Below are positions 32,745 through 45,785 of a DNA stretch of 64,000 nucleotides, piece after piece; position 1 is the stretch's first letter, and every line of letters starts with the position of its first letter. This DNA is from Brachionus manjavacas (lineage: Eukaryota; Rotifera; Eurotatoria; Ploima; Brachionidae), in the NCBI GenBank assembly GCA_019054805.1, contig JAHQIY010000017.1:62001-126000 (forward strand), written 5' to 3'. Under the pieces are notes generated by a model. It searched no databases and had not been told where the DNA came from. It saw nothing but the letters and a program-made list of their open reading frames with translations. Made by a program: the position numbers and the translations under genes.

Positions 32745-35700
32745 TTAAGAATTGTAAAGCTGTGCGGCATTAGATGACTGCATTTCAATCATAGCCACCT
32801 TGTATTGTAATCGCTGCAAGCATTTAATCAAAATGCTGTAATTAGCATTAGTATTAAGCTGAATCTCGGCTGAAGTTTGATGATTTAAACACTGCTTTAC
32901 CCGCTTCAATTGATCACCTTGTAGCGGTGACATGAACAGCACTTGAACCCAAATGGGAAAAAATTTTGCCAATACAATCGAATTGTACTCCTGAAGTCCT
33001 TCAATCAAACTCAAAAAATGCAATATAACCATATCAGCGAGCTAAAAATAAAAAAAAGATATTAAAAACAAAATTTAACAACCAAACATTTAACATTTAT
33101 TTAGATAGACCACTTAGAGATACAATTTATTAGTTATATTACAGTTATTACAACATAGAAAAACATTTACTAAAAATCAAGAATTACTTCTTTAAAGTAT
33201 TTATCGTTATCCTGTTAATTTAAATATAATTAAGAAAGTAATTTAAATAACAGAATTTTTTTATATAAGAGATAATATTTTTTTTAATTAAATATTTAAG
33301 AAAAACGAATACTTACAACTTTGGTTTGGGACAAAAGTTGCAAAATTCCAGGCGTTATCCGAGTCCAAAATTCCATAATTGAATTTAATGCGCTAGAATC
33401 ATTTTCAGTGTCGTACGCGTAGTGAATTTGCTCGCAGTACATAGTCCATAGCTGACAAAGGATAAACGAGTGAAAAAGTGATGACATGTGAATGGCAGAT
33501 GTTTTTGAATGCTCAGCAAAACCATTCAAAATGTAGAATACATGCTCTCCAATATAATTACCGCATGTAATCGGTATTGGGTAGCTTATAACTGTGCCTT
33601 TGTTTCTAGTTAGCGCCGAATGGGTTAAAGAACCGATTAAAATCCAAGACAAAAATCTTATGTGATCTATGCAATCGACAAATTCCTTGGCTCTTTTAAT
33701 TTTAATTTGATTAAAACAATTTATTTAAAAAATTAAAAAAAAATAAAATGGGTCACCCTTGTTGGGCGTTAGATGGCAAATTGCTGAGCCAAGGCATGTA
33801 TTTTTGAATAGAACGCAAATCTTTGTCTTTACTTTTATTCAATTCAGTAAATTCTAGAGCCAAAAATTGAGCTAATCCGCCCTTGAGCTGGGCACCAAGG
33901 GTATCTTCGCTTAGATTTGTTTGCAAGTGCTTTTCAGATCGAAGATTTTGTTTAACTCTTGTCAATGAATGAATGTCGCCTATGAACGAAATCATTTCGC
34001 TCAAATGCTGCTTAAGACAATCGGCAGCATTTGTTGGAACCTTTTTTATTTTTTTAAAGAAAATTAAAATAATTAAAAAAAAAGTCATCTCAAAATATTT
34101 TTGATTTACATAAAAATGTGGATCATATAAATCTGATTCATCTTCTATGATCGATGACTTATAAATGTTGCCGCCGGCATCGAGTACAGCGAGCTTATTG
34201 AAAATTATTTAGAAAAAAAAAAAATGCGATGTGGTTTAATTTTTTTAATTTTACTTGAAGTATCAGAAGTAAATTGCGATCAGTGCATTTTACTTTGATC
34301 GAAAAGCTTTGAACAAGTTCATTGATTATAGCTCTTGGTAAAAATAGCTTATCTCTGTCTCTGGCAAATGCTCGATTGGACAAACTGCAGATGTCAATCA
34401 AATTTTCCAATTTGAATTTTGAAAATTGAAGAATAAAACTAAGAAGCTTAGCAAAAGATTCAAGTACAGTCTTGTTTGTACCGATTCCAGGAACTTTAAC
34501 AAGATAGCTCATAATCACAAAAAAACATGTGTAATCATTTGACTTGGACATTTGGGCTTCTAGTCTGCGGAAAAGTGTCTCAAACTCTTGGATGACCATT
34601 AACCATTGATTGTGATGCGATTCCAATGTCAAATACTCCATATAAATCGATACATTGTTAAGTATTCTCATACAAGTATCAAAATTGATCGATTTTTGAA
34701 CATTTATATCCTTGAATAATTAGAATTTTTTGTTAACTTTTTCATTTTTCATTAATTAATTATTTAAATTAGAAAAAAACTTACACTTATAACTTGTTTT
34801 AATGCAGCAACAGATGTTAGTTCATTAAAATCACCAAGTGAAACAGCTAAAATTTCTAAAAGTTCAGCATCTATATATTTTTGAAATAAAAAATTAATTA
34901 AACTTTAAACTTTTGTTGTTATTTTTTTCATTACCATCAAAATCAAGTTGAAATAATTGATATAAAATTCTATTGTTGACCAAATGTTGAAGCAGGCATC
35001 TGATAAACTGTTTAGCTATACTGCTATAATTACCTGGTAGATAAAAATTATTGTTAGCTTGCCAATAGTACATTTTTTTAGCCGCAATTCTAAATTAAAC
35101 ATTAAACATAAATGGTAATTATTAAATTAAATTTAATAAAAACTACCTCATTATGGCATTTAGCATATCCAGAATTAAGGGCGCTGCTAGAGCACTTTCG
35201 ATGTGAACAAAAGTGGAGCAGATAACAATCAAGCCTCCCAATGATTCTTCATTATAATACTCCAAACGCAGATTACATCTTGTGCATTTAATGTAGCAAA
35301 GGCCGTACTCGCCATTAAGCAATTCATTTGAGTTCATTATAAGCTGATGATTGCTCATAAACATGGTCTCACTTTCGGATTCATTGGTATTTTCATCATC
35401 TATGCTGCATTTAGTAACCGCACTACGTCTTCCCACTTGACTTAGCTTAGTAGTGTGTAGGCCATGAGTTGACATAACCGAAGAGCCTATTCTATATGCA
35501 TTGTTTCCATTTGCAACGCCCATGTTCAGCATTGGGATACTTTGAGCGGATTTATTTGATTTTTTACTTGACAAAAAAAATAAAAATAAAAATAAAAAGT
35601 AAAATGTTTTCCAACAAAAATTTTATTCTACTTACCCGAACAAATGGGTCTTTTGATTGTTAAAAAATCTGCTAAAACTAAACGGACATTTAGTTTCTGT

Positions 35701-38700
35701 GGAGTTTTCGTCCATCAAAATAGTCTCATAAGTCCTAGAGTCTTTTTTTTTTGCATTTTTTTGCATTACAATCAAATCGAGCCGAGTCTGAGACGAACTA
35801 AGCACTTTGTTCTCTTTGAATTCGTTGTCTTTTATTTTATTTTTCTGATCAATCTGGTTAGATAGACCAGACGAGTTCGACTTTGATCTAATACTTAAAA
35901 GAACAAGATTAAAATAAATAAATAAAATTACTTTTTTTTTCTATTTTAAATTACTTTATTTTAAATAATTTTTTACGATTTTCGATCACTTGAAATTTGG
36001 ATTTTTCTGAACTTTTAACAGACAAATTGTCTTCTAAATTAATATTTCTATTCGAAGAGTAGAGAAGAGTTTGCGTTTTTTCGGCAATGTTCAAATTAGC
36101 CGTATTCATTGTGGAATTTTGCGATGAAATATTTATGAATTTTTTGGGCGACAAGTCCAAATTGACCGGATCAAAGCTAGTTATACTACATTTATGAAAC
36201 TGAAACTTCAATGTATTTATCACAATTTGGATCAATTGCTTAACAATATGCTGAAAATTGTTTGCATCATTGTTGTATTGGTATTTGTAAAGAACAATGG
36301 TCAGCGTGTTTATCCAAGCATGTCTGGCTTGACAAGTCAAAAGTCCTATAGTATAGTTCGGTGATGAGTTTTCAGCCTGAATTTGACTCACTCGGATAGA
36401 TACATTTTCATCAATTGATGGCAGAGGCAAATAGCGAAGTAATTTGAGCACAATTGGCAGAACAGTATTTCCCAAAGCAAAGTTTTTGTCAAGTAAAATG
36501 GCCAACCCAGATAAAAATGCATTTACATTTGTCGTTTTGCGGAGTACATTGGGCGACACAATAAAAATATTCTCTTGAAGATTATATTTTATTAATGAGT
36601 ATAAATGCTTTAAAACAATTGTCTGCTGCTTTAGAACTATTCGATCTTCGTTAACCAACGTTTGATCATCGTAAACTCCATACTTAAATAATATTGATTG
36701 ATTAACTACCAAATATTAGAGGTATTATAAAGGTCTTTGAAAATTATTTTTATATTTTTTTATTTATTTGTTTTCTGTACCGAGCTCTTTCAGAATAAAT
36801 TATATAAAAAATCAAAATCAAAATCAAAATCGAATTAATAAAATAATATCAAATTAAAATAAAAATAAAGTAAATAAGCTAAAGGTGTAACAAAATGTAA
36901 AGAAAGTTTAAAAGACATTTATTGAAAAAGATTGTTACATGTGACATATGTTTACATTGTTGAAGCTTCAGGAAAAAAAAGAGGAAATAGTAAGGTAGCA
37001 ATTACACAATGGAGTTGGGTATTCAATATATCTTGATTCGAAATCTTCTTTGTATTCCTCCACCAGTCTTACAACCAATGGAATAGAATGACTCAGTCCT
37101 GTCCCAACATATCTCTCACTCAACTCAAAAAGCCGATTCGAGACTGTTAGTAATTTAAGTATATTAAAAGCCTCATGATGCACCATGTTGGAGAGAGTAT
37201 CATTTTTTAATTTAAGGATAGATCTTACTTCTGAATTCTGAATTGCTTGTAGTTTTTGATATTATTTTCTGAAAATGAATTCAAGCAAGGAAAAGAATAG
37301 TCTAAAATAGATCCCACTAGAGATTTATATAAATTTCCTAGTGTGTTTTGAGTAAGACCCCATTTTTTGTCTGACAATATCTTAATAATATTTAGCCTTT
37401 TGTTGCAGCATTCTTTAATTTCGTCTACTAATATATCAAAATTTAATTTTGAATCAAATTTAATACCAAGAAACTTGATTTCTTTTTGACTCACTATTCT
37501 GTTTCCATAGATTTTTAAGTTTAGAAGACTACTGAACACGACTTTTCAACTGATATCTTCATTTTCCATTTAATAAGCCCTTGTTCTAGTTCGTTGGTGT
37601 ATTTATTAATCTTATTTTTTAGGTTCCCTTTTTTGTTATAAATGAAGAATGTAACTAGATCATCTGCGAAAAGCAGAGAGTATTCATTATTAGTTTTGTT
37701 TCTTTTTGGGATGTCATTAATATATATACTAAATAAAAGAGGACTAATTACTGAGCCTTGAGGAACAGCTGCAGTTATTTTATATTCTTCGCTCTGATGA
37801 TATCATTCACATTTACCTTAAATGTCCTACTATCTAAAAAGGATCTAATCCAGTTAGTCAAGTAATGAGGTGGATTCATTTTAATCAATTTAAAAAGTAG
37901 ACCTTCATGCCAAACCCTATCAAAGGCTTTAGAAATATCAAAAAAAAGGCTGCAAACTTTTTTTTTTCTATTAAATGATTCCACAATTTTTTGAATTAAA
38001 AAGAAAAGATTATCTGATGTTCGCCGGTGTTTCCTAAATCCAGATTGCTCCTGGATAAGGAGTGAATTTTGTTCCAAATAATTGTATAATCTTGAAAATA
38101 CTATGCGTTCCAGGAGCTTTCCTAAACAACTCGTTATACTAATTGGTCTATAATTTAAAGGATCTTGTAAAGAAGAGGCTTTTTTATGAATCATAGTAAT
38201 GTTCGATGTTTTCCATGCTTTAGGGACTCTACCTTCTCGAAGAGATAAATTAAAAAGCTCTATAATTTCTATTAATGAATTTTTAGGTAAATTCAAAATC
38301 TGGGCAAATAAAAATCAAAAAAAGTTTTCCCAAATTAAATAAAATTGACATCTAATTCTGAAAAGACATGTCAACTAAAAAAATACCAAATCTCTTTTTA
38401 AAATAAAATGCAGATTCAATTGATAATAGATTGATAAAAATTTCAATAAATAATTAAAAGTCTATCAAATTATCAATTATAGGTCATTAAAAATAGCTGC
38501 TAAAATAGAGATTATTTTAAAATTTTTAACTCTATTTTACTCGAAAAAATAAATATTTTTTAAGTAAAGTTAAAAAAATATTGAAATTATCTCAAATTCT
38601 CAAAATAAAATGACTATTGCATAATAAAAGCTAAGTTTCTAGTGAATGAATTTTGGACTTAGTCTATTGATAATTAGCGGATGGTCTCCAAGATTGAAAA

Positions 38701-41700
38701 TTTATAAATTTTTTGTCTATTACCTAATAAAAATTTGTTATTTTTTTTTCATTAAATTGATGACGATTAATGAGCTAATTAATATTTTGCGTCTTTTTTG
38801 TTTAAATTAAGTGCTTTTTTAATTTTTCTTTTAAAATCTATAGAAATAATTTTTTGTCTTATTTAACTTTTATTTCTTCCTTTTAATTTCACTTTATTTT
38901 AATCTACTTTTATTATTTGATTATAATTTATATAATTTTATTTTTTCTTTTTCTCGGTTTTTCTTTTTTTCCTATTTTTTCATTCTGAAGTTGCTTAAGC
39001 TCGGTTCAGAAAACAATTAAATAAAATAAATAAATAGACAATGATTTCTTTCAAATGAACATAAATGTATTAAATTTCAATAGATGTTTTAATTAAAGTA
39101 AGAAGTTGTTTGAATTCTTTTTAAGCTTTTAAATCTTCTAAAAAAACTTTAAAAAAATACAAAACAAAATTATATTCAAAAGGAAATTGGTCAATTTTTT
39201 TTAATACTGTTTTGAATTTAGATTTACCTTCATCAAAAGACTAATGAGCATGTGATGAACAACTTTATCCAAGCTTTCATAGTCTTTTTCCAAATTTTCG
39301 TTTCTTGATTTTTTCTCATTGAACTTAAATCCTTCATTTTTGTCACTGTTTTCCTGATTTAAAAGCTCTGAATCTAGAAGAAAATTTATTTAAAAAAATT
39401 TTAAAATTCATTTCTATTTCTTATACTTAATCGATCATTTAGATTAATAAAGGACAATTGAATGTCATTTATATCATTGGTAATCGATTTGACAAAATCG
39501 GATCTCTTTAGAGCAAATTTAGCAATGGTCACTTTTCTTTGAAAATTGTTGCTATTATTTGCTTGTCCCGAAATGTCCACTGGTGACACTGATTCTTGGC
39601 TTATCTGCTGTTCGATGAATAGAACATTGAATCGACTCATGAAAAATTCCCATGTTAAAATCGGCTGATTTTTTGTCGAATTCGCAAAACACGAATAAAA
39701 CTTGGAAACAATTTTTAAAATCAATGGTCTGTCTTGAATAACCGAGTCAAATTGAAGCTCAAAACAAGCCAGAACCGATTTAGCTGCTTGTTCGCCCAAC
39801 GTTTCGATCATTGTTATGGATTTTTGTGACACTGTCGGATCTATATCATTGATACTGTTTATCAAATTACCGAATAGAAAGCACAAACTTGAGTATATAT
39901 TACAATTTGACTTAATTTGTTTAGGCTTTAAATTTTGGGCGATGGCAATACTTTTTGTGACTTAAAAATTTTATTTTTTATTTTTGTATTTTAATAAAGA
40001 TAAAAAAAATGAACAAAAAATGAAAAAAAATTGAACAGAAAAATTTATTTACCAGCTTGGAGCCGAATCTTCCAATTCGAGTCCTTGAAGTCACGTTCGA
40101 CCAGAGTCCAGAAGGTGTTGCGACCAGGCTCGTAGGCAAGCGAGTAGACAAGCAAAGGAACAGCTATGTCATTTAAATGACAATAGTCCGCATTGAACAG
40201 TCTCCACAAATTTGGCATCAATAATTTCTCCAAGCAATAGATCAAAAATCCTTTTTGTTCTTTGTAAGCCAGTTCGAAGCACTCGCCATGGATAATCAAC
40301 ATTTTGAGACAAACAAGCAGGTTATAGAACGCGTCTACGTCCGGTACCCGAAACAGTTCTTTGAGCATTGAGTGCAAAAGTTGCAAATGGGCAGAAAGTT
40401 GTGCAAATTTAAAGTAGTATACTCCGTAGGAAGTTACCCATATGCCTACTTCGGGGTCCGTTTTGGACTCGGACTTTTTTGGTGTTGATGTCAAACTGTT
40501 TGGTTTAAGTTCGTCTTCCATCGGAAAACTCTTGTAAGTACTGATTGTTTCCAACAGGTGAAAAAAATTAATTTCATTCAATTCGGTTTCGTTTTTGGGA
40601 GATATGTGAGCTAGAATTTCTTTGGCAAACGAGAACCACAAAACGTATTCTTCACAAAATTGGCACGGATTTTGTGACGGAACCGACAGAGACTCGGCAC
40701 TCAAAAATCCATATTGTTGCTTGCATTTATGTTTTTTGACCCATGGCAAAATTAAGTGTTTGCTCATTAGACTCAATAGCTCTTTGGACACGGGGTTAAA
40801 AAATCCCAAGTGTGTAGAGTATTTCTGTAAGTCGAACTGCTTAAGTATCATATCTAGCATCATAATACAACAGTTTATGTTCAATTCTGAGTTATTGATG
40901 ATAAAGTCTTCCTCTTCTTCTTTGAGCAACATGGCCAATTCTTGTCCGGTAATTTGCTGAAGCATCAATTGATTCCGATAGACGCGGTAAGCCTCGTATG
41001 TATCGAAAACAGCAAAAAATGCGCTGTTGTTGAGTAAATTTTCGTTGAATTGGTCATTTTCCATGTTGGACGACATTAGGGCTTCACGTCTTCGCATTGC
41101 TCTAGCCTCCAGTTTTTGCAACGAGTTCAAGCCCGTATGAAACATACTGATCAGTAAATTAGGCGGCAGAATAACCTCTAGCTCGCACAATAACTGTAGC
41201 CATGATAGCGCTTGCTCTTGGATGTTCGAGGATGTTCCATCAAAGCGCTCACTTATAAACCTGTACATCAATTCTGGTGTAAATGTAAAACTATCCGGAT
41301 CAAATACTTTTCTATTTTTATTTTTTTATTTAATTTTATTAGAAAAAAATAAAGATAATTTTACATGAAAATGTTTTTCAAGTCGTTCAAATACTTTTCA
41401 GGTACATCATTGATAATCGTTTCAATCCAATAGGGCATTGAATAGTCCCATATCTATGCAAAAATTAAAGAAGTAAAAATTACAAAAATGTCAGCATAAA
41501 TGTCAACCATGTATCCTGAATACACTAATACAAACACAAGCAAAATATGCTTTTAAATAATGAGAATTACAATTCTTTTATTAAATGGTTCACAAAATTT
41601 TTTTATTTTACAAATAGTTAGACGTTTTTTATTCTAGTTCTTTTGCAATTCTAAAACTTAGAGCCAAATTTTTTCCTAGGCTAAACAAAATTGAATGCTC

Positions 41701-44700
41701 TTCAAAATCATATATCTAACTGTGCATATTTTTGATTTTAAAACTTTCTTATGAAATACGGTAGTGATTTGAAATTTGAGTTTTTACGTAAATTTACGTA
41801 AATTAACAAAATTTTAGGGAAAAACAAATAGACCAAAAAATTGACCAATTTTTCAAAATTTTTCAAACTGTTGAAAAATTTTAAAAACTTTTGAATTTCT
41901 AATTGAAAAAAAATTTACAAAATTTTACTTTTTTTACGTAAATTTACGTAAAAACCTTTTTCTTAATTGGTAAAAAATGGCAAAATGAGTCAAAAATTGC
42001 AATTACATAAAAATACATAAAATTTTTTTATTCTTTTAGTTAAACTTCCCTCCAAATTTTCCTTATTTGAATCTTTTTGAAATGGCTTGGAAATGAGTGA
42101 TCCTTTTTTTACTATTAACTCATTCCAAACCACTTCAAAAGGATTAACGTAAAATTGCGTAAATTTACGTAAAAACACAAATGTCAAATCATTTCTGTAA
42201 AAACTTTTGATGAAAATTGTGATAACCTCAAATAAAGTAAATATGTCGAGTGAGAATGTGATAATGGATTTAAAGAAAGACGACTGCAAGATTAATTTAA
42301 CAAATTTTACGGTGATGAAAATGCTTGAAAAAATTTTAAGATTTTTTAATAGTCTAATAGACAATAGTTTTTAAATTGACAAAATTTAATTCTAATTTTC
42401 TTATTATTTTTTTAATTTCTGTAAAATAAATAAATGCTAAACATTATATTGTAATTCAATTTACTTCAAAAGTAACTATTTCATAGGGTATAAGATCACA
42501 AAACTTTGAGAATTCCTCCTTAATTTGAGTTGCTCTGTTCGATTTAGATTCCCTTAATAGATTAATAGATAGAAATTTAGTCAATGTTTTAAAATGAGCT
42601 CAAGATTTAAATTTACCAAACACCGCCAATTTTGGCAAAATCTGGCTGAAATGGAAGCAAACACGAGACCACAAGTTCAAAATGATTTTCGATTACAGCC
42701 TTGATCCAGGGAAGAATGAAGTGTGTGCGAATTTTAGATATCAATTCACCGCTAGTGTCACTAGGCATGTAGCAAACTAAATGAAACCATTCTAAAACCA
42801 TGCTCACAATTTTGCCAAAAGTTTCCGTATGTTCCAAGGCAATCTCGTTGGGTTTTATTGTGCTAACAATTAAATAGCAGCCGTATCGACTTAGTAGACG
42901 CTTGTTAAAATTTGATTCTTCAGCTGAGATACTGAACAAATTAGTGGCCAAAGCACCAGTATTCGAATGACCATTATTATTCAATGCACCAATTAGACCT
43001 ACACTGATCAAATTAGTCAAGTCTGGTTTGACTGATTGTCCTGCCTGAAGACCAGATGGACCTGAAATTGAGGTACCAAAGTGTTGTTGTCTATTTGCAT
43101 CATGAAAGACAATTTCATTCTTTTTCGAGTCTATTATTGGAACTTCTTTTAGTAAACTATTTGAAAAAAAAAAAGAAAAAATTAATTTCTATTAAAAAAT
43201 TATTTGCGAAAAAATAAAAAACAATAATTAGAAATTAATTTTACGCTATAATTGATGAAGTTAAAAAAGACTGTGTTTTTGATTCACATTCCCACAAATT
43301 GTAAATGTAAGTCTGATAGATATGATCGGATTTTTGCTGAAAGCGGTAGTGTTTGCTCAAGTGACATTCTTTGCACAAACTAATCGGTTTATTTTGGTTC
43401 AGGATCACACATGTCGAAGAATAGCAAATAACCTCGGATATTTTATCACTAGCTTTACAATTCTGTGCGAATGGAAATTTTTAGAAAAAAAGAGCTAAAT
43501 ATTTTTTTTTGCAAAATTACTCTATTTTCGCAGTAAAGTGATATTTCTTCGACAGGTTGAATTAAATTGTTACAATAGTTTTGGTAGCTTTTTGGTATGT
43601 CCCTGTAACATTCATTGCATACAAAATATGGCGGTGGCGTGTTCAAACCATGAATTGAAAAATTTGGATCAATGCAAACCTTGTTGGCAACATTTTTTCG
43701 CTCTGCACATTTTTCCGATTGACAAAGATTCGGCTTTCGAGCTAAACAAAATATAGAGAGAAAATAAATTTAATGACTTAAGGACTTAATGATCTAAAAT
43801 TTGATCGATCATGTCGAGAAAATGAATAATTCTGAAAATTTGGCTAATGCTAGACCGATTGAAGTTTTTTGGTCAATACCGAAAGGAAAAGTATACGAGA
43901 ATGGCTGGAGAGCGAAAACACTTCATCAATTGAGACTCAGGATACTAAATGTCTGCGTGAAATCAGTCTAACATCAATACAGATCCTAATGGAAGGTGTT
44001 AAAAGTCGGATTGACAAAATTTGAAGGAATGATAAAATAGAAAAAAGTTTATAAATATAATTTTGTAAAGCTTTACATTCACTTTCTAAATCACTTGGCT
44101 TTAGTCGGCTTTGTGAATTTTCATACAAAAATTCCAATACAAATTTAAATTCCCAAGAAAAATATGAATTTTTAAAAAGTTTTAAAAAGTAAAACAAACA
44201 ATTTTTCATTTAACAATAACAGTTAACAGTTCAGCTGAAAGAAAAATCTAAAAAAATATTTGCCAATAAATTGATTATTTTAAATCAGATTTTTTGTTTA
44301 TTTTAAAATTAAAAAATAAAATAAAATTTTGCAACTACAACCACCTAATTCAAAATAAAATTCTAATTAGAATAGATCATAGAGAAAAAAAAATAAATAA
44401 ATTACAAAATATTGATATTTTAATTGATCATTAATGACTCCCTGTTAAAAAATATTTTTCTTTTTTGTTGAATTTAGTGAAGCATATTTTGTTTCATGTT
44501 GTTTAATTATCACATTTAAATGTTGAAGGATCTATTTTGTCAATTTAAATTGATGAACAAGAATTTTTTTTTGTAATTTTTGGAAGGTTTGAATGAAAAT
44601 TCACAATGCCGCCTAAGTCTTCATTCTTTAAAAACGAAGGAGTTATGACATTTTGAAAAAATTCAGAAAACCTTGAAAACTTCACCCGTTAATTGGGCAA

Positions 44701-45785
44701 CAAAATTTGTTTAAGATTTTAGAAGCTTATTTTATTTATTTATTTATTTGATTAAAAATTTAATAAAATACTTACGTGTGTGATTGTAGTGTTTGTTTCG
44801 GTCCGATTTATTGGGATTAAGCTTTGGCCAGTATCGAAAGAGCAGATTGGTCGCGTGATACCTGACTTTGTAAGAACCATAAGAAATAGCGCACAGTATA
44901 TCCTTAAGAAATAAAAAGAAAATCTAAAATTTTTTTTTTTATTATCTACTTGGATAAAATTTGTTTTAAGACTGAGAAAACATTCAAAGAGCTGAACGTG
45001 AAAAGTAGGATCTTCGGCATACTCGAGCACAATCATGAGTATAGATGGTATACAATTGATGGTGAATGATTCCGGAGAAGAATTGGTCATTACTTTTTTT
45101 TTTTTTCATAAAATTTGGAGCAACAATTATTTAAATTTTACTTGATATCTGAATGACTGTGTTGCATAAAACTTCTATGATTTGTTTGTGTAGTTCATTG
45201 GGGAATGTGGTCAAAGTGAGCGCAATTGTATGCGGAAATGTCTCGACAAGTTCGTCGGCAAGAAAAGGCGACAAACATGCGAATGCATGAATCAGAGCTT
45301 GGCCAATTTCGGTTCGATTCTGTTGAATGTTGGGAATTATTTCGATAAAATTAAGCAATGAGTGATACAGCGTTGAATAGTTAAGATTGGGAAATTTTTT
45401 AATCCGGTTCGGTGATAGATTTTGCTCATAGGGCTCGCAATCACCTTCGTCGTCCAAATTGGTTTCTTTCAAAATTCTTGAGAAAAAAAAATAAAAAAAA
45501 AAACAACAACTTTTTATTCAAATATAAAACTAGATACGTTAGTAAGGTGTCACAAAAGTATTTTAGTGTAGATGTTATGTCAGCTCCGGTATTGGCAACT
45601 GGAAGTGAACAATTCACAATGTTGTTGTAATATTCATTTAAATTTCGAATTTTAGACGAGACTAGAATTTAGAAAAAAAATTTATTTTAAATAAAAATTA
45701 AAGAAAAAAAATTGAATTTAAATAAAAATTAAAAAAATTGAATTTTTTTCTTACAAGCCGCAGATTTTGTATTCATTGTGACCAT
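32745..45785 (-). CDS. unc79: UNC79, auxiliary subunit of the NALCN sodium-leak channel complex
   Basis: UNC79 binds UNC80 and supports surface delivery and function of the NALCN leak channel in neurons. Twenty-three exons on the minus strand: 45755-45785, 45538-45661, 45142-45476, 44950-45092, 44776-44902, 43521-43741, 43245-43462, 42617-43156, 42465-42552, 41365-41453, 40053-41311, 39427-39960, 39228-39373, 35955-36682, 35636-35893, 35147-35566, 34935-35089, 34785-34870, 34255-34710, 34110-34193, 33757-34040, 33317-33692, 32745-33041. Every phase fits; the sum is 6999 nt, 2332 residues (mammalian form about 2600). Landmarks: S-S-K-I-R near the start, the Cys-rich P-P-P-Y-F-V-C block, Q-E-Q-A-L-S-W-L, L-L-I-S-M-F, A-K-Q-F-I-R-C, and the E-x-Q-S-S-x-A-A end. 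Start may be the ATG at 45785 or the one at 45776. Introns of 275 to 2545 nt hold transposon remnants. Confidence 0.95.
36765..38310 (-). mobile_element. 5'-truncated Jockey/I-like non-LTR retrotransposon in UNC79 intron 13
   Basis: Minus-strand frames encode a reverse transcriptase: N-Y-R-P-I-S, Q-S-G-F-R-K, F-F-D-I-S-K-A-F-D, P-Q-G-S-V-I-S-P-L-L-F and the catalytic F-A-D-D (37659-37670). A thumb/C-terminal region and a short last ORF (36968-37186) follow. Frameshifts and stops break the reading, so it is dead. The 3' end carries GCTCGGTACAGAAAA followed by AAATAAATAAA. It lies in the same orientation as UNC79 and accounts for most of a 2545-nt intron. Confidence 0.9.
38982..39030 (+). mobile_element. 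Isolated 3' end of the AAATAAAT-tailed LINE family
   Basis: TTCTGAAG...GCTCGGTTCAGAAAAC followed by an AAATAAAT tail: the same 3' terminus as the 36.8-kb element but in the opposite direction, in the same UNC79 intron. Little body remains. Confidence 0.6.
41780..42176. repeat. MITE-like segment with repeated TACGTAAATTTACGTA palindromes
   Basis: The 16-base palindrome TACGTAAATTTACGTA occurs at 41785-41800 and 41935-41950, with a one-base variant at 42156-42171. The outer copies extend to 19-bp perfect inverted ends (GTTTTTACGTAAATTTACG and complement). The segment fills much of the 1011-nt UNC79 intron 9. A target duplication is not obvious. Confidence 0.5.
43822..44035 (+). pseudogene. Tc1/mariner transposase C-terminal relic in UNC79 intron 5
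   Basis: On the plus strand, antisense to UNC79, a frame reads A-R-P-I-E-V-F-W-S-I-P-K-G-K-V-Y-E-N-G-W and then H-Q-L-R-L-R-I, the family signature around the last catalytic acid (PIE-FW-LK-KVY--GW-AK). After a frameshift it continues Q-I-L-M-E-G-V-K-S-R-I-D-K-I, the usual transposase end. No N-terminal part or terminal repeats were found, so this is a fragment. Confidence 0.7.

Noticed and set aside
35644..35865. Plus-strand ORF within UNC79
   Set aside because: Antisense of UNC79 exon 35636-35893, whose phase and content fit the minus-strand gene.
40622..40960. Plus-strand ORF within the largest UNC79 exon
   Set aside because: Shadow of the conserved UNC79 coding sequence.
41990..42364. 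124-codon minus-strand ORF in UNC79 intron 9
   Set aside because: Not homologous to UNC79, and flanking exons join in phase without it. It overlaps the MITE-like repeat and has no recognisable motif.
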